64,000 nt of DNA from Tepidimonas sp036825565 (GTDB lineage: Bacteria; Pseudomonadota; Gammaproteobacteria; Burkholderiales; Burkholderiaceae_C). The stretch lies in assembly GCF_036825565.1 (NCBI RefSeq), contig NZ_DAISXZ010000001.1, positions 1 through 64,000 of the forward strand, written 5' to 3'. The position numbers and the translations under genes are program-made. A model generated the notes under the pieces. It was not told where the DNA came from, made no database searches, and saw only the letters and a program-made list of their open reading frames with translations. Positions 10,747 through 19,842 of the stretch are shown here, in pieces (the first letter of the stretch is position 1; each line of letters starts with the position of its first letter).

Positions 10747-11295
10747 TCAGCCCAGCAGCATCAAGCCCACCTGCAGCAACACCAGCAGCACCAGCACCGA
10801 CAGATCCACGCCGCCCACGGTGGGGACGATGCGCCGCACCGGGGCCAGCACTGGATCCAGCAGCCGACCCAAGGTCCCGATCAAGGGCGAAAACGGCTGC
10901 ACCCAGGTCAACACCGCATAGACCAGCAGCAACAGCATCAACCCCTGCAACACGGTGCGCAGCAACATCTGCAGCGCCAGCAAGGGCACGGTCACGGCAA
11001 AACCCAAAGCCTCCACGCCCGGCAGCGCGCCGCCCCACAGCAGGTGCACCAGCCCCGCGTAGGCCAGCGCCAGCAGTGCCGCGGCCAAAAAACTGCCCCA
11101 ATCCTCATTGGCCTGGGCCCAGGCGCGGGGCAGCGAGCGGCGCAGCGGCTGCACGATCCAATCCGTCACCGCAATGACGAACGGCCCCGGCTGGGTGGCC
11201 ATGCGCAGACGCCGCGTGTTCATCCAGCCTCGCAGCAAGGCCGCGCCGATCAAAAAGAAGGACAGCGTGTCGAGCAAAAACAGGACGATTCGCAT
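10747..11295 (-). CDS. YggT family membrane protein
   Basis: 182 residues with two copies of the hydrophobic YggT unit; the second contains LTWVQPFSPLIGTLGRLLDP and ends in hydrophobic LVLLVLLQVGLMLLG. The family sits in the inner membrane, and its role is not firmly known; links to osmotic stress and to cell division or septum neighbours in other bacteria have been proposed. The ATG at 11295 fits the family start. It lies 35 bases after rnr on the same strand and may be co-transcribed with it. Confidence 0.88.
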   Translation of the reverse strand: MRIVLFLLDTLSFFLIGAALLRGWMNTRRLRMATQPGPFVIAVTDWIVQPLRRSLPRAWAQANEDWGSFLAAALLALAYAGLVHLLWGGALPGVEALGFAVTVPLLALQMLLRTVLQGLMLLLLVYAVLTWVQPFSPLIGTLGRLLDPVLAPVRRIVPTVGGVDLSVLVLLVLLQVGLMLLG

Positions 11296-11330
11296 GGACC
11301 GATGGGCGAAGGTGACGACGAGCGGCCGCG

Positions 11331-13673
11331 TCAACCGCGACCGGGGCGCGCACGACGTCCGCGCCCGGACAGCCGGGATTGTGCCGCAGACCCCGCCCCA
11401 GCCGCACGCGGGGCGGACCGTTGGCCCCTGCCTGCGCCCGACGACGCCCCCGGGCCACGGGACGACGCCGGTGCAGGCGCAGACGCCCCCCGGCCACCCT
11501 TGCCCGCGCGACGGCTGGGGGGCGTGTCCACCACCTCGCCGGCCTCCGCATTGGGCTCCCGTGGGGTGCGGCCGGTGGGGCGGCCGCTGCCCCGCTCGGA
11601 CCGGCCTTGCGCGGCTGCATCCTCGCGCACCAGTCGGAAATCGATGCGCCGTCCGTCCAGATCGACACGGCTGACCTGAACTGCCACCTTGGAGCCCAGG
11701 GTGTAGCGCACGCCCGTACGCTCGCCGCGCAGTTCCTGCCGGCGCTCGTCGTAGCGGAAGTACTCGCCCCCCAGTTCGGTGATGTGCACCAAGCCCTCGA
11801 CATACAGGCTGTCCAGGGTGACGAACAGGCCGAAGCTGGTGACGGCTGTGACGGTGCCGGCAAACTCCTCGCCCAGGCGCTCGCGCATGTATTTGCACTT
11901 GAGCCAGGCCTCGACATCGCGGCTGGCCTCGTCGGCGCGGCGTTCGTTGGCGCTACAGTGCAGCCCGGCTGCCTCCCAGCCCAGCACCTCGCTGGACGGG
12001 CGCCCGCGCGAGCGCTTCATGGCCTCCGACGCGCCGCGCTCCTCCAGCCGCTTGGCCAGCTTGGCCTGCGCCTCGCCGGGAATGGGCAAGACCGGCAGGT
12101 GATAGCGCTCGCCCTTGAGGATGGCCTTGATCACCCGGTGCACCAGCAGGTCCGGGTAGCGCCGGATGGGGCTGGTGAAGTGCGTGTAGGCGTCGAACGC
12201 CAGCCCGAAATGCCCCACGTTGTGCGGCGAGTACATGGCCTGCTGCATCGAGCGCAGCAGCATTTGGTGGATCTGCGGCGCATCGGGCCGGTCGGCCGTC
12301 GCCTTGGACAGGGCCTGAAAGTCGCGCGGCCCCGGCATGTCACCGATGGTCGCCGGCACCCCCAGCGCCTTGAGGTATTCGCGCAAAATCTCGACCTTGT
12401 CGGCCGACGGCCGCTCGTGCACGCGGTACAGCCCCGGGTGGTGGTGGGTGGCGATGAACTCGGCCGCGCAGACGTTGGCCGCCAGCATCGCCTCCTCGAT
12501 CAGGCGGTGCGCATCGTTGCGCGTGCGCGGCTCGATGCGCTCGATGCGGCCGGCCTCGTCGCAGACGATGCGCGTCTCCACCGTTTCCAAGTCCACCGCG
12601 CCGCGGGCCTCGCGCGCGGCAAGCAAGGCGCGGTAGACGTCGTGCAGATTCAGCAGATGCGGCACCATGGCCGCGTAGCGCTGGGCCTCGGCCCCGCGCG
12701 TGTTCTGCAGGATCGCCGCCACCTCGGTATAGGTGAAGCGCTGGTGACTGTGCATCACCGCCGGATAGAACTGGTAGCCCTGCACCAGCCCCTTGGCGTC
12801 GATCAGCATGTCGCACACCATGCACAAGCGGTCCACACCGGGGTTGAGCGAGCACAGGCCGTTGGAGAGCTTCTCCGGCAGCATCGGGATGACGCGGCGC
12901 GGGAAGTAAACGCTGGTGGCGCGGTCGTAGGCGTCGATGTCCAGCGGCGAGCCGTTGCGCACGTAGTGGCTGACGTCGGCGATGGCCACCAGCAGCCGCC
13001 AGCCCTTGCCCCGGCCGACGCGCGCCGGCTCGCAATAGACGGCGTCGTCGAAGTCGCGCGCATCCTCGCCATCGATGGTCACCAGCGGCACGTCGGTCAG
13101 GTCTACCCGGCCGCGGCGGTCCACGGCCCGCACCTTATCCGGCAGCGCGCGCGCCTCGGCCAACGCCCCGTCCGAGAACTGGTGCGGCACACCGTACTTG
13201 CGCACCGCGATTTCGATTTCCATGCCGGGGTCGTCGATGTCGCCCAGCACCTCTTTGACGCGCCCGACCGGCTGGCCATAGAGCGCCGGCGGCTCAGTCA
13301 ACTCCACCACCACCACCTGCCCGGGCTGGGCCGTCCCTGTGGCGCCTTTGGGAATCAGCACGTCCTGGCCGTAGCGCTTGTCTTCCGGCGCGACGAGCCA
13401 CACACCGTTTTCGTGCAACAGACGGCCGATGATCGGCGAGCCGGATCGCGCCAGGATCTCGGTCACGCGGCCCTCGGGGCGCCCGCGCCGGTCGTAGCGC
13501 ACGATGCACGCCTTGACACGGTCTTTGTGTAGCACGGCGCGCATCTCGTTGGGTGGCAGGTACAGATCGGGCTGGCCGTCGTCGCGCACGACGAAGCCGT
13601 GGCCATCGCGGTGGCCCAGGACCACCCCTTCGATTTCGGGGAGGGAGACGGTGGATTTTTCTTTCACGGACAA
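11331..13673 (-). CDS. rnr: Ribonuclease R
   Basis: About 780 residues: cold-shock-like RNA-binding part, RNB catalytic domain with the Asp cluster GEDARDFDDAVY, then an S1 domain (GTVTAVTSFGLFVTLDSLYV). RNase R degrades structured RNA 3' to 5' and serves in RNA quality control. The start is TTG at 13673, set by AGGA six bases ahead; GTG at 13667 is the alternative. There is no ATG close by: the next in-frame ATG lies across the antisense tRNA gene. The last 95 or so residues are a basic, low-complexity Arg/Gly/Ala/Ser tail that probably binds RNA. Confidence 0.95.
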   Translation of the reverse strand: MSVKEKSTVSLPEIEGVVLGHRDGHGFVVRDDGQPDLYLPPNEMRAVLHKDRVKACIVRYDRRGRPEGRVTEILARSGSPIIGRLLHENGVWLVAPEDKRYGQDVLIPKGATGTAQPGQVVVVELTEPPALYGQPVGRVKEVLGDIDDPGMEIEIAVRKYGVPHQFSDGALAEARALPDKVRAVDRRGRVDLTDVPLVTIDGEDARDFDDAVYCEPARVGRGKGWRLLVAIADVSHYVRNGSPLDIDAYDRATSVYFPRRVIPMLPEKLSNGLCSLNPGVDRLCMVCDMLIDAKGLVQGYQFYPAVMHSHQRFTYTEVAAILQNTRGAEAQRYAAMVPHLLNLHDVYRALLAAREARGAVDLETVETRIVCDEAGRIERIEPRTRNDAHRLIEEAMLAANVCAAEFIATHHHPGLYRVHERPSADKVEILREYLKALGVPATIGDMPGPRDFQALSKATADRPDAPQIHQMLLRSMQQAMYSPHNVGHFGLAFDAYTHFTSPIRRYPDLLVHRVIKAILKGERYHLPVLPIPGEAQAKLAKRLEERGASEAMKRSRGRPSSEVLGWEAAGLHCSANERRADEASRDVEAWLKCKYMRERLGEEFAGTVTAVTSFGLFVTLDSLYVEGLVHITELGGEYFRYDERRQELRGERTGVRYTLGSKVAVQVSRVDLDGRRIDFRLVREDAAAQGRSERGSGRPTGRTPREPNAEAGEVVDTPPSRRAGKGGRGASAPAPASSRGPGASSGAGRGQRSAPRAAGAGSAAQSRLSGRGRRARPGRG

Positions 13674-13709
13674 GGGATTTCCTGCGGGGGGATAGACCCG
13701 CTTGATGTG

Positions 13710-13715
13710 TATAAT
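13710..13715 (+). promoter_or_regulatory. -10 box of first tRNA-Leu gene
   Basis: A consensus TATAAT ends 16 bases before the first base of the tRNA. No good -35 hexamer is visible 16-18 bases upstream. The same arrangement precedes the second copy, which supports its use. Confidence 0.6.
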
Positions 13716-13731
13716 TCTGATGTCCTGAAGC

Positions 13732-13816
<85 letters not shown>

Positions 13817-13900
13817 GATGTGGGGTAGCCAGCTTGGCGGTCGCGCTCTCACTCGACGACGTAGTGCTCCGATCATACCGCGCCCCGTCCCGACCTGCAG

Positions 13901-13937
13901 AAAAACCCGCCCGGAAACCGTCCCGGCGGGTTTTTTT
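13901..13937 (+). terminator. Intrinsic terminator after first tRNA-Leu
   Basis: AAAAACCCGCC (13901-13911) pairs with GGCGGGTTTTT, and the 3' arm runs into seven T's (13931-13937). The A-rich 5' flank also makes it workable on the opposite strand. Confidence 0.85.
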
Positions 13938-13998
13938 GTTGCGCAAACCCCTTCGACGACGGCCACCGCCCGCCTCGAAAACCCCTTCCGAATGCTGC

Positions 13999-14004
13999 TA
14001 TAAT
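13999..14004 (+). promoter_or_regulatory. -10 box of second tRNA-Leu gene
   Basis: A second consensus TATAAT ends 17 bases before the second tRNA. With the terminator between the copies, this indicates that each tRNA is transcribed separately. No clear -35 box is seen. Confidence 0.6.
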
Positions 14005-14021
14005 TTTGCCATTCCTGAAGC

Positions 14022-14106
<85 letters not shown>

Positions 14107-14141
14107 TGATCCGTTGATCTGCTCTCGGAGCAACGCTCGAA

Positions 14142-14165
14142 CCGGCCTGCGCCGGCTTTTTTTTT
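14142..14165 (+). terminator. Intrinsic terminator after second tRNA-Leu
   Basis: CCGGC (14142-14146), loop CTGC, GCCGG (14151-14155), then C and nine T's (14157-14165). It ends just before the stop of the convergent rimO gene at 14176. Confidence 0.85.
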
Positions 14166-14175
14166 GGGGCGCCGC

Positions 14176-15585
14176 TCAGACCGGCAGGCCGATCAGATCG
14201 TGGCCGTCTGCCGCCACGATGCGGGCCTTGATGAAGTCCCCCGTTCGGTAGGCCTTGCTCGCCTTCTCGGGCGGCAGCAGGCGCACGGTACCGTCGATCT
14301 CTGGCGCGTCGGCATAGGTCCGCCCCACCCCGCCCTTCTTGCCCAGGCCCAGTGACTGGTCCACCAGCACCTGCATGGTGGACCCGATGCGGCGCTGCAG
14401 GCGCTCCACGGCCACGGCCTCGGCCACCGCCATGAAGCGCGCGCGGCGCGCCTGGCGCACCGCGTCCGGCAGCGCACCGGACAGGGCATTGGCGGCCGCG
14501 CCCTCCACCGGCGAGTAGGCAAAGCAACCCGCGCGGTCGATCTGCGCCTCGCGCACGAAGTCGAGCAGGTGCGCGAATTCCTCTTCCGTTTCGCCGGGAA
14601 ATCCGGCGATGAAGGTGCTGCGCACGACCAGTTCGGGGCAGACTTCGCGCCAGCGGCGTATGCGCTCCAGGTTGCGCTCGCCGCTGGCGGGGCGCTTCAT
14701 GCGCCGCAGCACATCGGGATGGCTGTGCTGGAACGGCACGTCCAGATACGGCAACACCAAGCCTTCGGCCATGAGCGGCACGATGTCGTCCACGTGGGGA
14801 TATGGGTAAACATAGTGCAGCCGCACCCAGGCGCCGTGCGCACGCGCCAGCGTACCCAACTCGCGCACCAGGTCGAGCATCCGCGTGCGCACGGGGCGCC
14901 CGTCCCAAAACCCGGTGCGGTACTGCACATCGACGCCGTAGGCGCTGGTGTCCTGGCTGATGACGAGCAACTCTTTGACCCCACCCTCGAACAGCCGGCG
15001 CGCCTCGGAAAGCACGTCGCCGATCGGGCGGCTGACGAGGTCGCCGCGCATCGACGGGATGATGCAGAAGGTGCAGCGGTGGTTGCAGCCCTCGCTGATC
15101 TTCAGGTACGCATAGTGGCGCGGGGTGAGCTTGACGCCGACGCCCTCGATGGCGTTGCTGGGTGGGGGCACCAGGTCCACGAAAGGGTCGTGCGGCTTCG
15201 GGGCGTGGGCGTGGACGGCATCGAGCACCTCGTCTGTGGCGTGCGGGCCCGTCACGGCCAACACTGCCGGATGCAGCGCCTTGACCAAATTGTCCCCGTG
15301 CGCATCCGCCCGTGCGCCCAGACAGCCGGTGACGATGACCTTGCCGTTGGCCGCCAACGCCTCGCCGATGGCGTCCAGGCTTTCCTTGACGGCATCGTCG
15401 ATGAAGCCGCAGGTGTTGACAATGACCAAGTCCGCACCCTCGTACTGGCGAGTGGTACGGTAGCCCTCGGCGCTCAGGCGGGTGAGGATAAGCTCGGAAT
15501 CGGTCAGGGCTTTGGGGCAGCCCAGGCTGACGAAGCCAACGGTCGGCGCCTGGGCGCCGGGGCGATCGGGGGTCGGGATGGACAT
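14176..15585 (-). CDS. rimO: Ribosomal protein S12 methylthiotransferase
   Basis: 469 residues with three domains in order. The UPF0004 domain has Cys23, Cys59 and Cys88, which bind the auxiliary cluster. The radical SAM domain has Cys167-x3-Cys171-x2-Cys174 in EGCNHRCTFC. A C-terminal TRAM domain ends at the stop. IIPSMRGDLVSR is characteristic of RimO rather than MiaB. It adds a methylthio group to the conserved Asp of ribosomal protein S12. The ATG at 15585 matches the family start; the frame stays open upstream but without similarity. Confidence 0.97.
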   Translation of the reverse strand: MSIPTPDRPGAQAPTVGFVSLGCPKALTDSELILTRLSAEGYRTTRQYEGADLVIVNTCGFIDDAVKESLDAIGEALAANGKVIVTGCLGARADAHGDNLVKALHPAVLAVTGPHATDEVLDAVHAHAPKPHDPFVDLVPPPSNAIEGVGVKLTPRHYAYLKISEGCNHRCTFCIIPSMRGDLVSRPIGDVLSEARRLFEGGVKELLVISQDTSAYGVDVQYRTGFWDGRPVRTRMLDLVRELGTLARAHGAWVRLHYVYPYPHVDDIVPLMAEGLVLPYLDVPFQHSHPDVLRRMKRPASGERNLERIRRWREVCPELVVRSTFIAGFPGETEEEFAHLLDFVREAQIDRAGCFAYSPVEGAAANALSGALPDAVRQARRARFMAVAEAVAVERLQRRIGSTMQVLVDQSLGLGKKGGVGRTYADAPEIDGTVRLLPPEKASKAYRTGDFIKARIVAADGHDLIGLPV

Positions 15586-15634
15586 CCCTATATTGTCTCT
15601 GGTCGCGCTGGCACGCGCCTGGCGGGGCCGGCCA

Positions 15635-16177
15635 TCAGTGGGGGCGCTTGACCCCAAAGGCGCCGAGCATCTGCTCCTGCATCTGCGCCAACGCCTTTTG
15701 CGATTGGGCAAAGAAGTTGCCCATCATCAGCGGCGTCTGCGCGGCCATGAACTGCTGCCACACTTCGGGGGTCAGCTCCTTGGCTTGCTCGGCCACCTTC
15801 TGCTGCAGCTCCATGAAAATCTGCAGGTTGCGCTCCAGGTACGAGCCCATGAAGTCCTGCATGGCGTGACCATAGAATCGGATGATGTTCGCCAGCATCT
15901 TTTCCGAAAAGAGTGGCACGCCCGCAGTTTCCTCTTCCAGAATGATCTGCAACAGGATCGAGCGCGTGAGATCCTCCCCCGTCTTGGCGTCGCGCACGAC
16001 GAACGGCTCGGCACGCATGACCAGCGCCTTGACATCACTGAGCGTGATGTAGGACGACGAATCGGTGTCGTACAGGCGACGGTTGGGGTATTTTTTGATG
16101 ACACGGACCGCGGGGCCGGCCGATTCGGGCTGCTGCGTGGCTTCGGTTGCGTCGGCCTTGGCCTTCGTTGACTGCAC
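15635..16177 (-). CDS. phaR: Polyhydroxyalkanoate synthesis regulator PhaR
   Basis: 180 residues. The N-terminal PHA-accumulation regulator DNA-binding domain is clear: VIKKYPNRRLYDTDSSSYIT, then LTRSILLQIILEEE. The C-terminal part is helical and Gln/Met-rich. In Ralstonia and relatives PhaR represses phasin genes and binds PHA granules, so the organism probably makes PHA; no pha synthase gene is in the window. The start is GTG at 16177, with AGGAG eight bases ahead; there is no ATG nearby in frame. Confidence 0.94.
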   Translation of the reverse strand: MQSTKAKADATEATQQPESAGPAVRVIKKYPNRRLYDTDSSSYITLSDVKALVMRAEPFVVRDAKTGEDLTRSILLQIILEEETAGVPLFSEKMLANIIRFYGHAMQDFMGSYLERNLQIFMELQQKVAEQAKELTPEVWQQFMAAQTPLMMGNFFAQSQKALAQMQEQMLGAFGVKRPH

Positions 16178-16312
16178 GAAACGGACTCCTGAGACGATGA
16201 ATGCAAAGATTGCCGCACGAGCGCACGACACCCCTCGGGGCATTGTAGAACGGTCGGGACGCCTTGCCGGACGGGGATTTCCCGGCGTCGAACGTAATGG
16301 TGGATCGACGCC

Positions 16313-16909
16313 ATGAGCGCCCCGCCCGCCTCCGCCGCACCGGCCGCGCCGCGCTCCCCGACGGCGCTTTTTTGGGCCTGCACCTGGCTGGCGCTGCAGG
16401 GTTTTGGGGGCGTACTGGCCGTGGTGCAGCAGGAGCTGGTGGAGCGGCGCCGCTGGCTGACGCGCGAGCAGTTTTTGGAGGACTGGGCGGCCGCCCAATT
16501 GCTGCCCGGCCCCAACGTGGTCAATCTGTCGCTGATGATCGGCGGGCGCCACTTTGGCTGGCGGGGGGCCGTGGCCGCGCTGGCGGGGATGCTGCTGGCG
16601 CCGCTGGTACTGCTGCTGGTGATCGCGATTGCCTTCACCCACGTGGCGGCCCACCCCATGGCACAGGGGGCGCTGCGCGGCATGGGGGCGGTGGCGGCGG
16701 GGTTGATCCTGGGGACGGCGCTGCGGCTGCTCGCCCCGCTGCGGGAGAATGTGCTCGGGACGAAGGCCTGCGCCGCGCTGGCGGTATCGACCTTCGTTGC
16801 CGTGGCCTGGGTGCGGCTGCCACTGGCCCTGGTGCTGGCGGTGATCGGCGGCCTGGGCTGGGGCCTTGCCGCCCGGCGGTTGCATCGCCCGGACGAGGAG
16901 CGTTCATGA
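16313..16909 (+). CDS. chrA: Chromate transporter, N-terminal-type half
   Basis: 198 residues forming one CHR domain with about five or six membrane segments. FGGVLAVVQQELV and AAQLLPGPNVVNLSLMIG are the family hallmarks. Short-chain CHR proteins come as adjacent gene pairs that together export chromate. Its stop overlaps the start of the second half (ATGA at 16906-16909), so the two should be translated together. The partner is interrupted by a stop, so activity of the pair is doubtful. Confidence 0.9.
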   Translation: MSAPPASAAPAAPRSPTALFWACTWLALQGFGGVLAVVQQELVERRRWLTREQFLEDWAAAQLLPGPNVVNLSLMIGGRHFGWRGAVAALAGMLLAPLVLLLVIAIAFTHVAAHPMAQGALRGMGAVAAGLILGTALRLLAPLRENVLGTKACAALAVSTFVAVAWVRLPLALVLAVIGGLGWGLAARRLHRPDEERS

Positions 16910-17529
16910 TGGCGACGACGGACGCGGCCCTGGCCGCGAGCGGACTGGCGGCGGCGGACTGGCTGGCGATCTTCACGCACTTTCTGTCGCTGTCGTTGCT
17001 CGCGATCGGGGGCGCCATCACCACGGCGCCGGACATGCACCGCTATCTGGTTACACAGAACGGCTGGTTGAGCGAGTCGCAGTTTTCGGCGGCCATCGCG
17101 CTGGCGCAGGCCGCCCCGGGGCCCAACATTCTGTTCGTGGCGCTGATGGGCTGGACGGTCGGCCTCAACAGCGCCGGGGGGCCGGCGGCCGGCCCGAGCG
17201 CCTGGGGGCCGGGGCTGTTGGGGGTCGTCGTGTGCCTGGGGGCGATGCTGCTGCCCTCGTCGCTGCTCACCTACGGCGTCGCGCGCTGGCTGCACCCGCG
17301 GCGTGGCTGGTAGCCGGTGCAGGCGTTCAGGCACGGACTGCTCCCGGCGGTCGTGGCGCTGCTATTCGCCTCGGGCTGGTTGATGGCGCGCGGATCCGGC
17401 GATTGGCGCCAGGACGGAGCGCAGTGGCTGCTGGCCGCTGCCAGTGCGCTGATCGTCTGGCGCACGCGGCTGCACCTGTTGTGGTTGTTGGCCGCCGGCG
17501 CACTCCTGGGCGCTCTGGGCTGGGTTTGA
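16906..17529 (+). pseudogene. chrA: Chromate transporter, second half, broken by in-frame TAG
   Basis: The frame begins with ATG at 16906, overlapping the end of the first half, and reads a CHR domain with the hallmark LAQAAPGPNILFVALMGW. After 135 codons it meets TAG at 17311-17313. The same frame then runs on for 72 codons with the expected CHR C-terminus, including LLPAVVALLFASGWLMA and RTRLHLLWLLAAGALLGA, and ends at 17527-17529. Length without the stop would be normal. So this is one gene cut by a single nonsense codon, either a real recent mutation or a sequencing error. Restart at GTG 17317 could give a separate 70-residue piece. Confidence 0.85.
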
Positions 17530-17570
17530 TGCCGCCCGCGCCGAGGGCGCGCAACTAACCCAGATGAGCG

Positions 17571-18359
17571 TCAAGCGGGCGCGGTGGACGACGCGGCCAG
17601 CCGCTGCCGGACCGCCTCGTACAGGCAGACCGCGCTGGCGACCGACACGTTCAAACTCTCGACCACCCCGCGCATGGGGATGGACACCAGTTCGTCGCAC
17701 GTGCGGCGCACCAGCGGGCGTATCCCCTTGCCCTCCGACCCCAGAACCACGGCCACGGGACCGCGCCAGTCGTGCTGATGTAGGCTGCGCGGGGCGTCGT
17801 CGCTTGTGCCGATGATCCACAACCCGCGCTGTTTGAGTGCCTCCAGCGTGCGGGCCAGGTTGGTGACCATGAAGTACGGGACCGTCTCGGCCGCTCCGCT
17901 GGCCACCTTGGCCACCGTGGCGGTGAGTCCGCAAGACTGATCCTTGGGGGCGATAACGGCATGCGCCCCGGCCCCGTCGGCCACGCGCAGGCAGGCCCCC
18001 AGGTTGTGCGGGTCGGTAACGCCGTCGAGCACCAACAGCAGCGGCGGATCGGACCGGCGCTCGGGCTCACTGCGGGCGTCCAATTGGTCCAGCAAATCGT
18101 CCAAGGTGCGGGCCTGCGCCACGGGCTGCACCCGGGCCACCACGCCCTGGTGGTTGGCGCCTCCCGCCAACTTGGCCAGCCGGGGGCCGTCGGCCTCGAT
18201 GACGCGCACCCCCGCCTCCCGCGCACGCTGCAAAAACTGGCGCATGCGGACATCGCGGCGGGTGGGGTCGGCGTAGACCTCTAGAATGGTGGACGGCGCG
18301 GTCTTCAGGCGCACGCCGACGGCGTGAAACCCGAACAGGATTTTGGTTTCGGACGACAT
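17571..18359 (-). CDS. rlmB: 23S rRNA (guanosine-2'-O-)-methyltransferase RlmB
   Basis: 262 residues. An N-terminal substrate-binding domain is followed by the SpoU/TrmD knotted domain with all three motifs: LDGVTDPHNLGACLR, VLGSEGKGIRPLV and IPMRGVVESLNVSVASAV. RlmB methylates the ribose of G2251 in 23S rRNA (E. coli numbering). The usual genomic partner in Burkholderiales is rnr, which here lies about 4 kb away, separated by tRNAs, rimO and phaR. Confidence 0.95.
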   Translation of the reverse strand: MSSETKILFGFHAVGVRLKTAPSTILEVYADPTRRDVRMRQFLQRAREAGVRVIEADGPRLAKLAGGANHQGVVARVQPVAQARTLDDLLDQLDARSEPERRSDPPLLLVLDGVTDPHNLGACLRVADGAGAHAVIAPKDQSCGLTATVAKVASGAAETVPYFMVTNLARTLEALKQRGLWIIGTSDDAPRSLHQHDWRGPVAVVLGSEGKGIRPLVRRTCDELVSIPMRGVVESLNVSVASAVCLYEAVRQRLAASSTAPA

Positions 18360-18368
18360 GGGGCGCGA

Positions 18369-19043
18369 TTATGCGTCTCGGGCGCGGCCAGCTTCGATGG
18401 CGATGCGGCGCTCGCAGCGCGCGGCAATCGCCGGATCGTGCGTGACCAGCACCAGGGTGGTGCCGTGTTCGCGGTTCAAATCGAACATCAGCTGCATGAC
18501 GCGCTCGCCGGTGGCGTGGTCGAGGCTGCCGGTCGGCTCGTCGGCCAGGAGCACCGCCGGCTCGACCACAAAAGCGCGCGCCAGGGCGACGCGCTGCTGC
18601 TCGCCACCGGACAGCACCCGCGGGTAGTGCCCCAGCCGCTCCCCCAGACCCACGCGCTCCAGCATGCGCAGGGCGGCCGCGCGGGCGTCGCGCCGGCCGG
18701 CCAGCTCCAGCGGCAGCATGACGTTTTCCAGCGCGGTGAGGTTGCCCAGCAACTGAAAGCTCTGGAACACGAAGCCCACTTTGCGCGCCCGCAGCGCGGC
18801 GCGCGCGTCTTCGTCCAGCGCGAAAATGTCGACACCGTCCAGGTGAACCGTGCCGGCGGTCGGGGTATCCAACCCGGCGATCAGGGACAGCAGGGTGCTC
18901 TTGCCCGAGCCGGATGCGCCGACAATGGCCAGGGTCTCGCCCGGGGCGACGGCAAATTCGACGTCGTGCAGGATGCCGAGCGTGCCCGTCGCATCGGTGA
19001 CCGATTTGGACAGGCGGTGCACGGTAATGATGGATGTGGACAT
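18369..19043 (-). CDS. ABC transporter ATP-binding protein, YbbA/LolD type
   Basis: 224 residues from the ATG at 19043. It has Walker A GASGSGKST, the signature LSGGEQQR, Walker B VLLADEPTG and the switch His in VTHDPA. The protein belongs to the MacB/LolD/YbbA group that powers substrate release from the inner membrane. Divergent pairing with tesA is as in E. coli ybbA, but no permease (YbbP) gene follows; rlmB comes 9 bases downstream. The two divergent start codons are only 14 bases apart, so control regions must lie inside coding sequence. YbbA is the favoured name on context. Confidence 0.88.
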   Translation of the reverse strand: MSTSIITVHRLSKSVTDATGTLGILHDVEFAVAPGETLAIVGASGSGKSTLLSLIAGLDTPTAGTVHLDGVDIFALDEDARAALRARKVGFVFQSFQLLGNLTALENVMLPLELAGRRDARAAALRMLERVGLGERLGHYPRVLSGGEQQRVALARAFVVEPAVLLADEPTGSLDHATGERVMQLMFDLNREHGTTLVLVTHDPAIAARCERRIAIEAGRARDA

Positions 19044-19057
19044 GAAAGGCCTTTGAC

Positions 19058-19711
19058 TTGAACCGCAGAGACTGTAACGCCACCGTGCTGGCCGCCGCCG
19101 CACTCGCGTACCTGCCCTTCAGAGCGGGGGCCGCCGAGCCGGGTTCCGCGCCGGTGATTCTGGTGGTGGGTGACTCGTTGAGCGCCGAATACGGACTGGC
19201 GCGCGGCACCGGGTGGGTGGCACTCTTGGAACGACGGCTGCAGGAAGCCCGGCGCACGGCGCGGGTGGTCAACGCCAGCGTCAGCGGCGACACGACGGCC
19301 GGGGGCCGCTCGCGGCTGGCCCCCCTGCTCGAGCGCCATCGTCCCGCCCTCGTCGTGCTGGAGCTGGGCGGCAACGACGCCTTGCGCGGCCTGCCGCTGA
19401 AGACGACGCGCGACAACCTGCGCGCCATGATCCGCGCCAGCCGCGACGCCGGCGCGCGCGTGCTGCTCCTGGGCATGGACATGCCGCCCAACTATGGCGA
19501 GCGCTACCGCGCCCAGTTCCGCGCCGTCTATGCGGACCTGGCCCGGGAAGAAAAAGTGGCCCTGGTGCCGTTTTTCCTGACCGGTGTCGCCGATGGGCCG
19601 CAAGCCGCCGCCCTGTTCCAGGACGACCGCATCCACCCCAACGAGCGGGCGCAGCCGATCCTGCTGGACAACGTGTGGCCGGTCATGCGACCGCTGCTGC
19701 CGAAAGGATAA
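19058..19711 (+). CDS. tesA: Periplasmic esterase/lysophospholipase of the TesA (SGNH) family
   Basis: 217 residues. The SGNH blocks are visible: GDSLS with nucleophile Ser40, Gly77 in SVSGD, GGND with Asn106, and DDRIHP with Asp190 and His193. The N-terminus MNRRDCNATVLAAAALAYLP is an export signal cut near residue 25. TesA hydrolyses acyl-CoA thioesters and esters in vitro; its periplasmic role is unclear. The start is TTG at 19058: a stop in frame at 19043-19045 and no ATG leave TTG or a later GTG. It is divergent from the YbbA-type ATPase. Confidence 0.9.
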   Translation: MNRRDCNATVLAAAALAYLPFRAGAAEPGSAPVILVVGDSLSAEYGLARGTGWVALLERRLQEARRTARVVNASVSGDTTAGGRSRLAPLLERHRPALVVLELGGNDALRGLPLKTTRDNLRAMIRASRDAGARVLLLGMDMPPNYGERYRAQFRAVYADLAREEKVALVPFFLTGVADGPQAAALFQDDRIHPNERAQPILLDNVWPVMRPLLPKG

Positions 19712-19842
19712 TTGGGCTACCTCAGCCCGATGCAGTTCGAGCCGCGCTGGTACGAGGCACAGCGCAAAAATGCCGCGTGCCCCCGGGGGTTAAGAACTCC
19801 ACGAAACAGGGGCAAGGTCACCGGCGCGGGCCTGAGCCGCCG

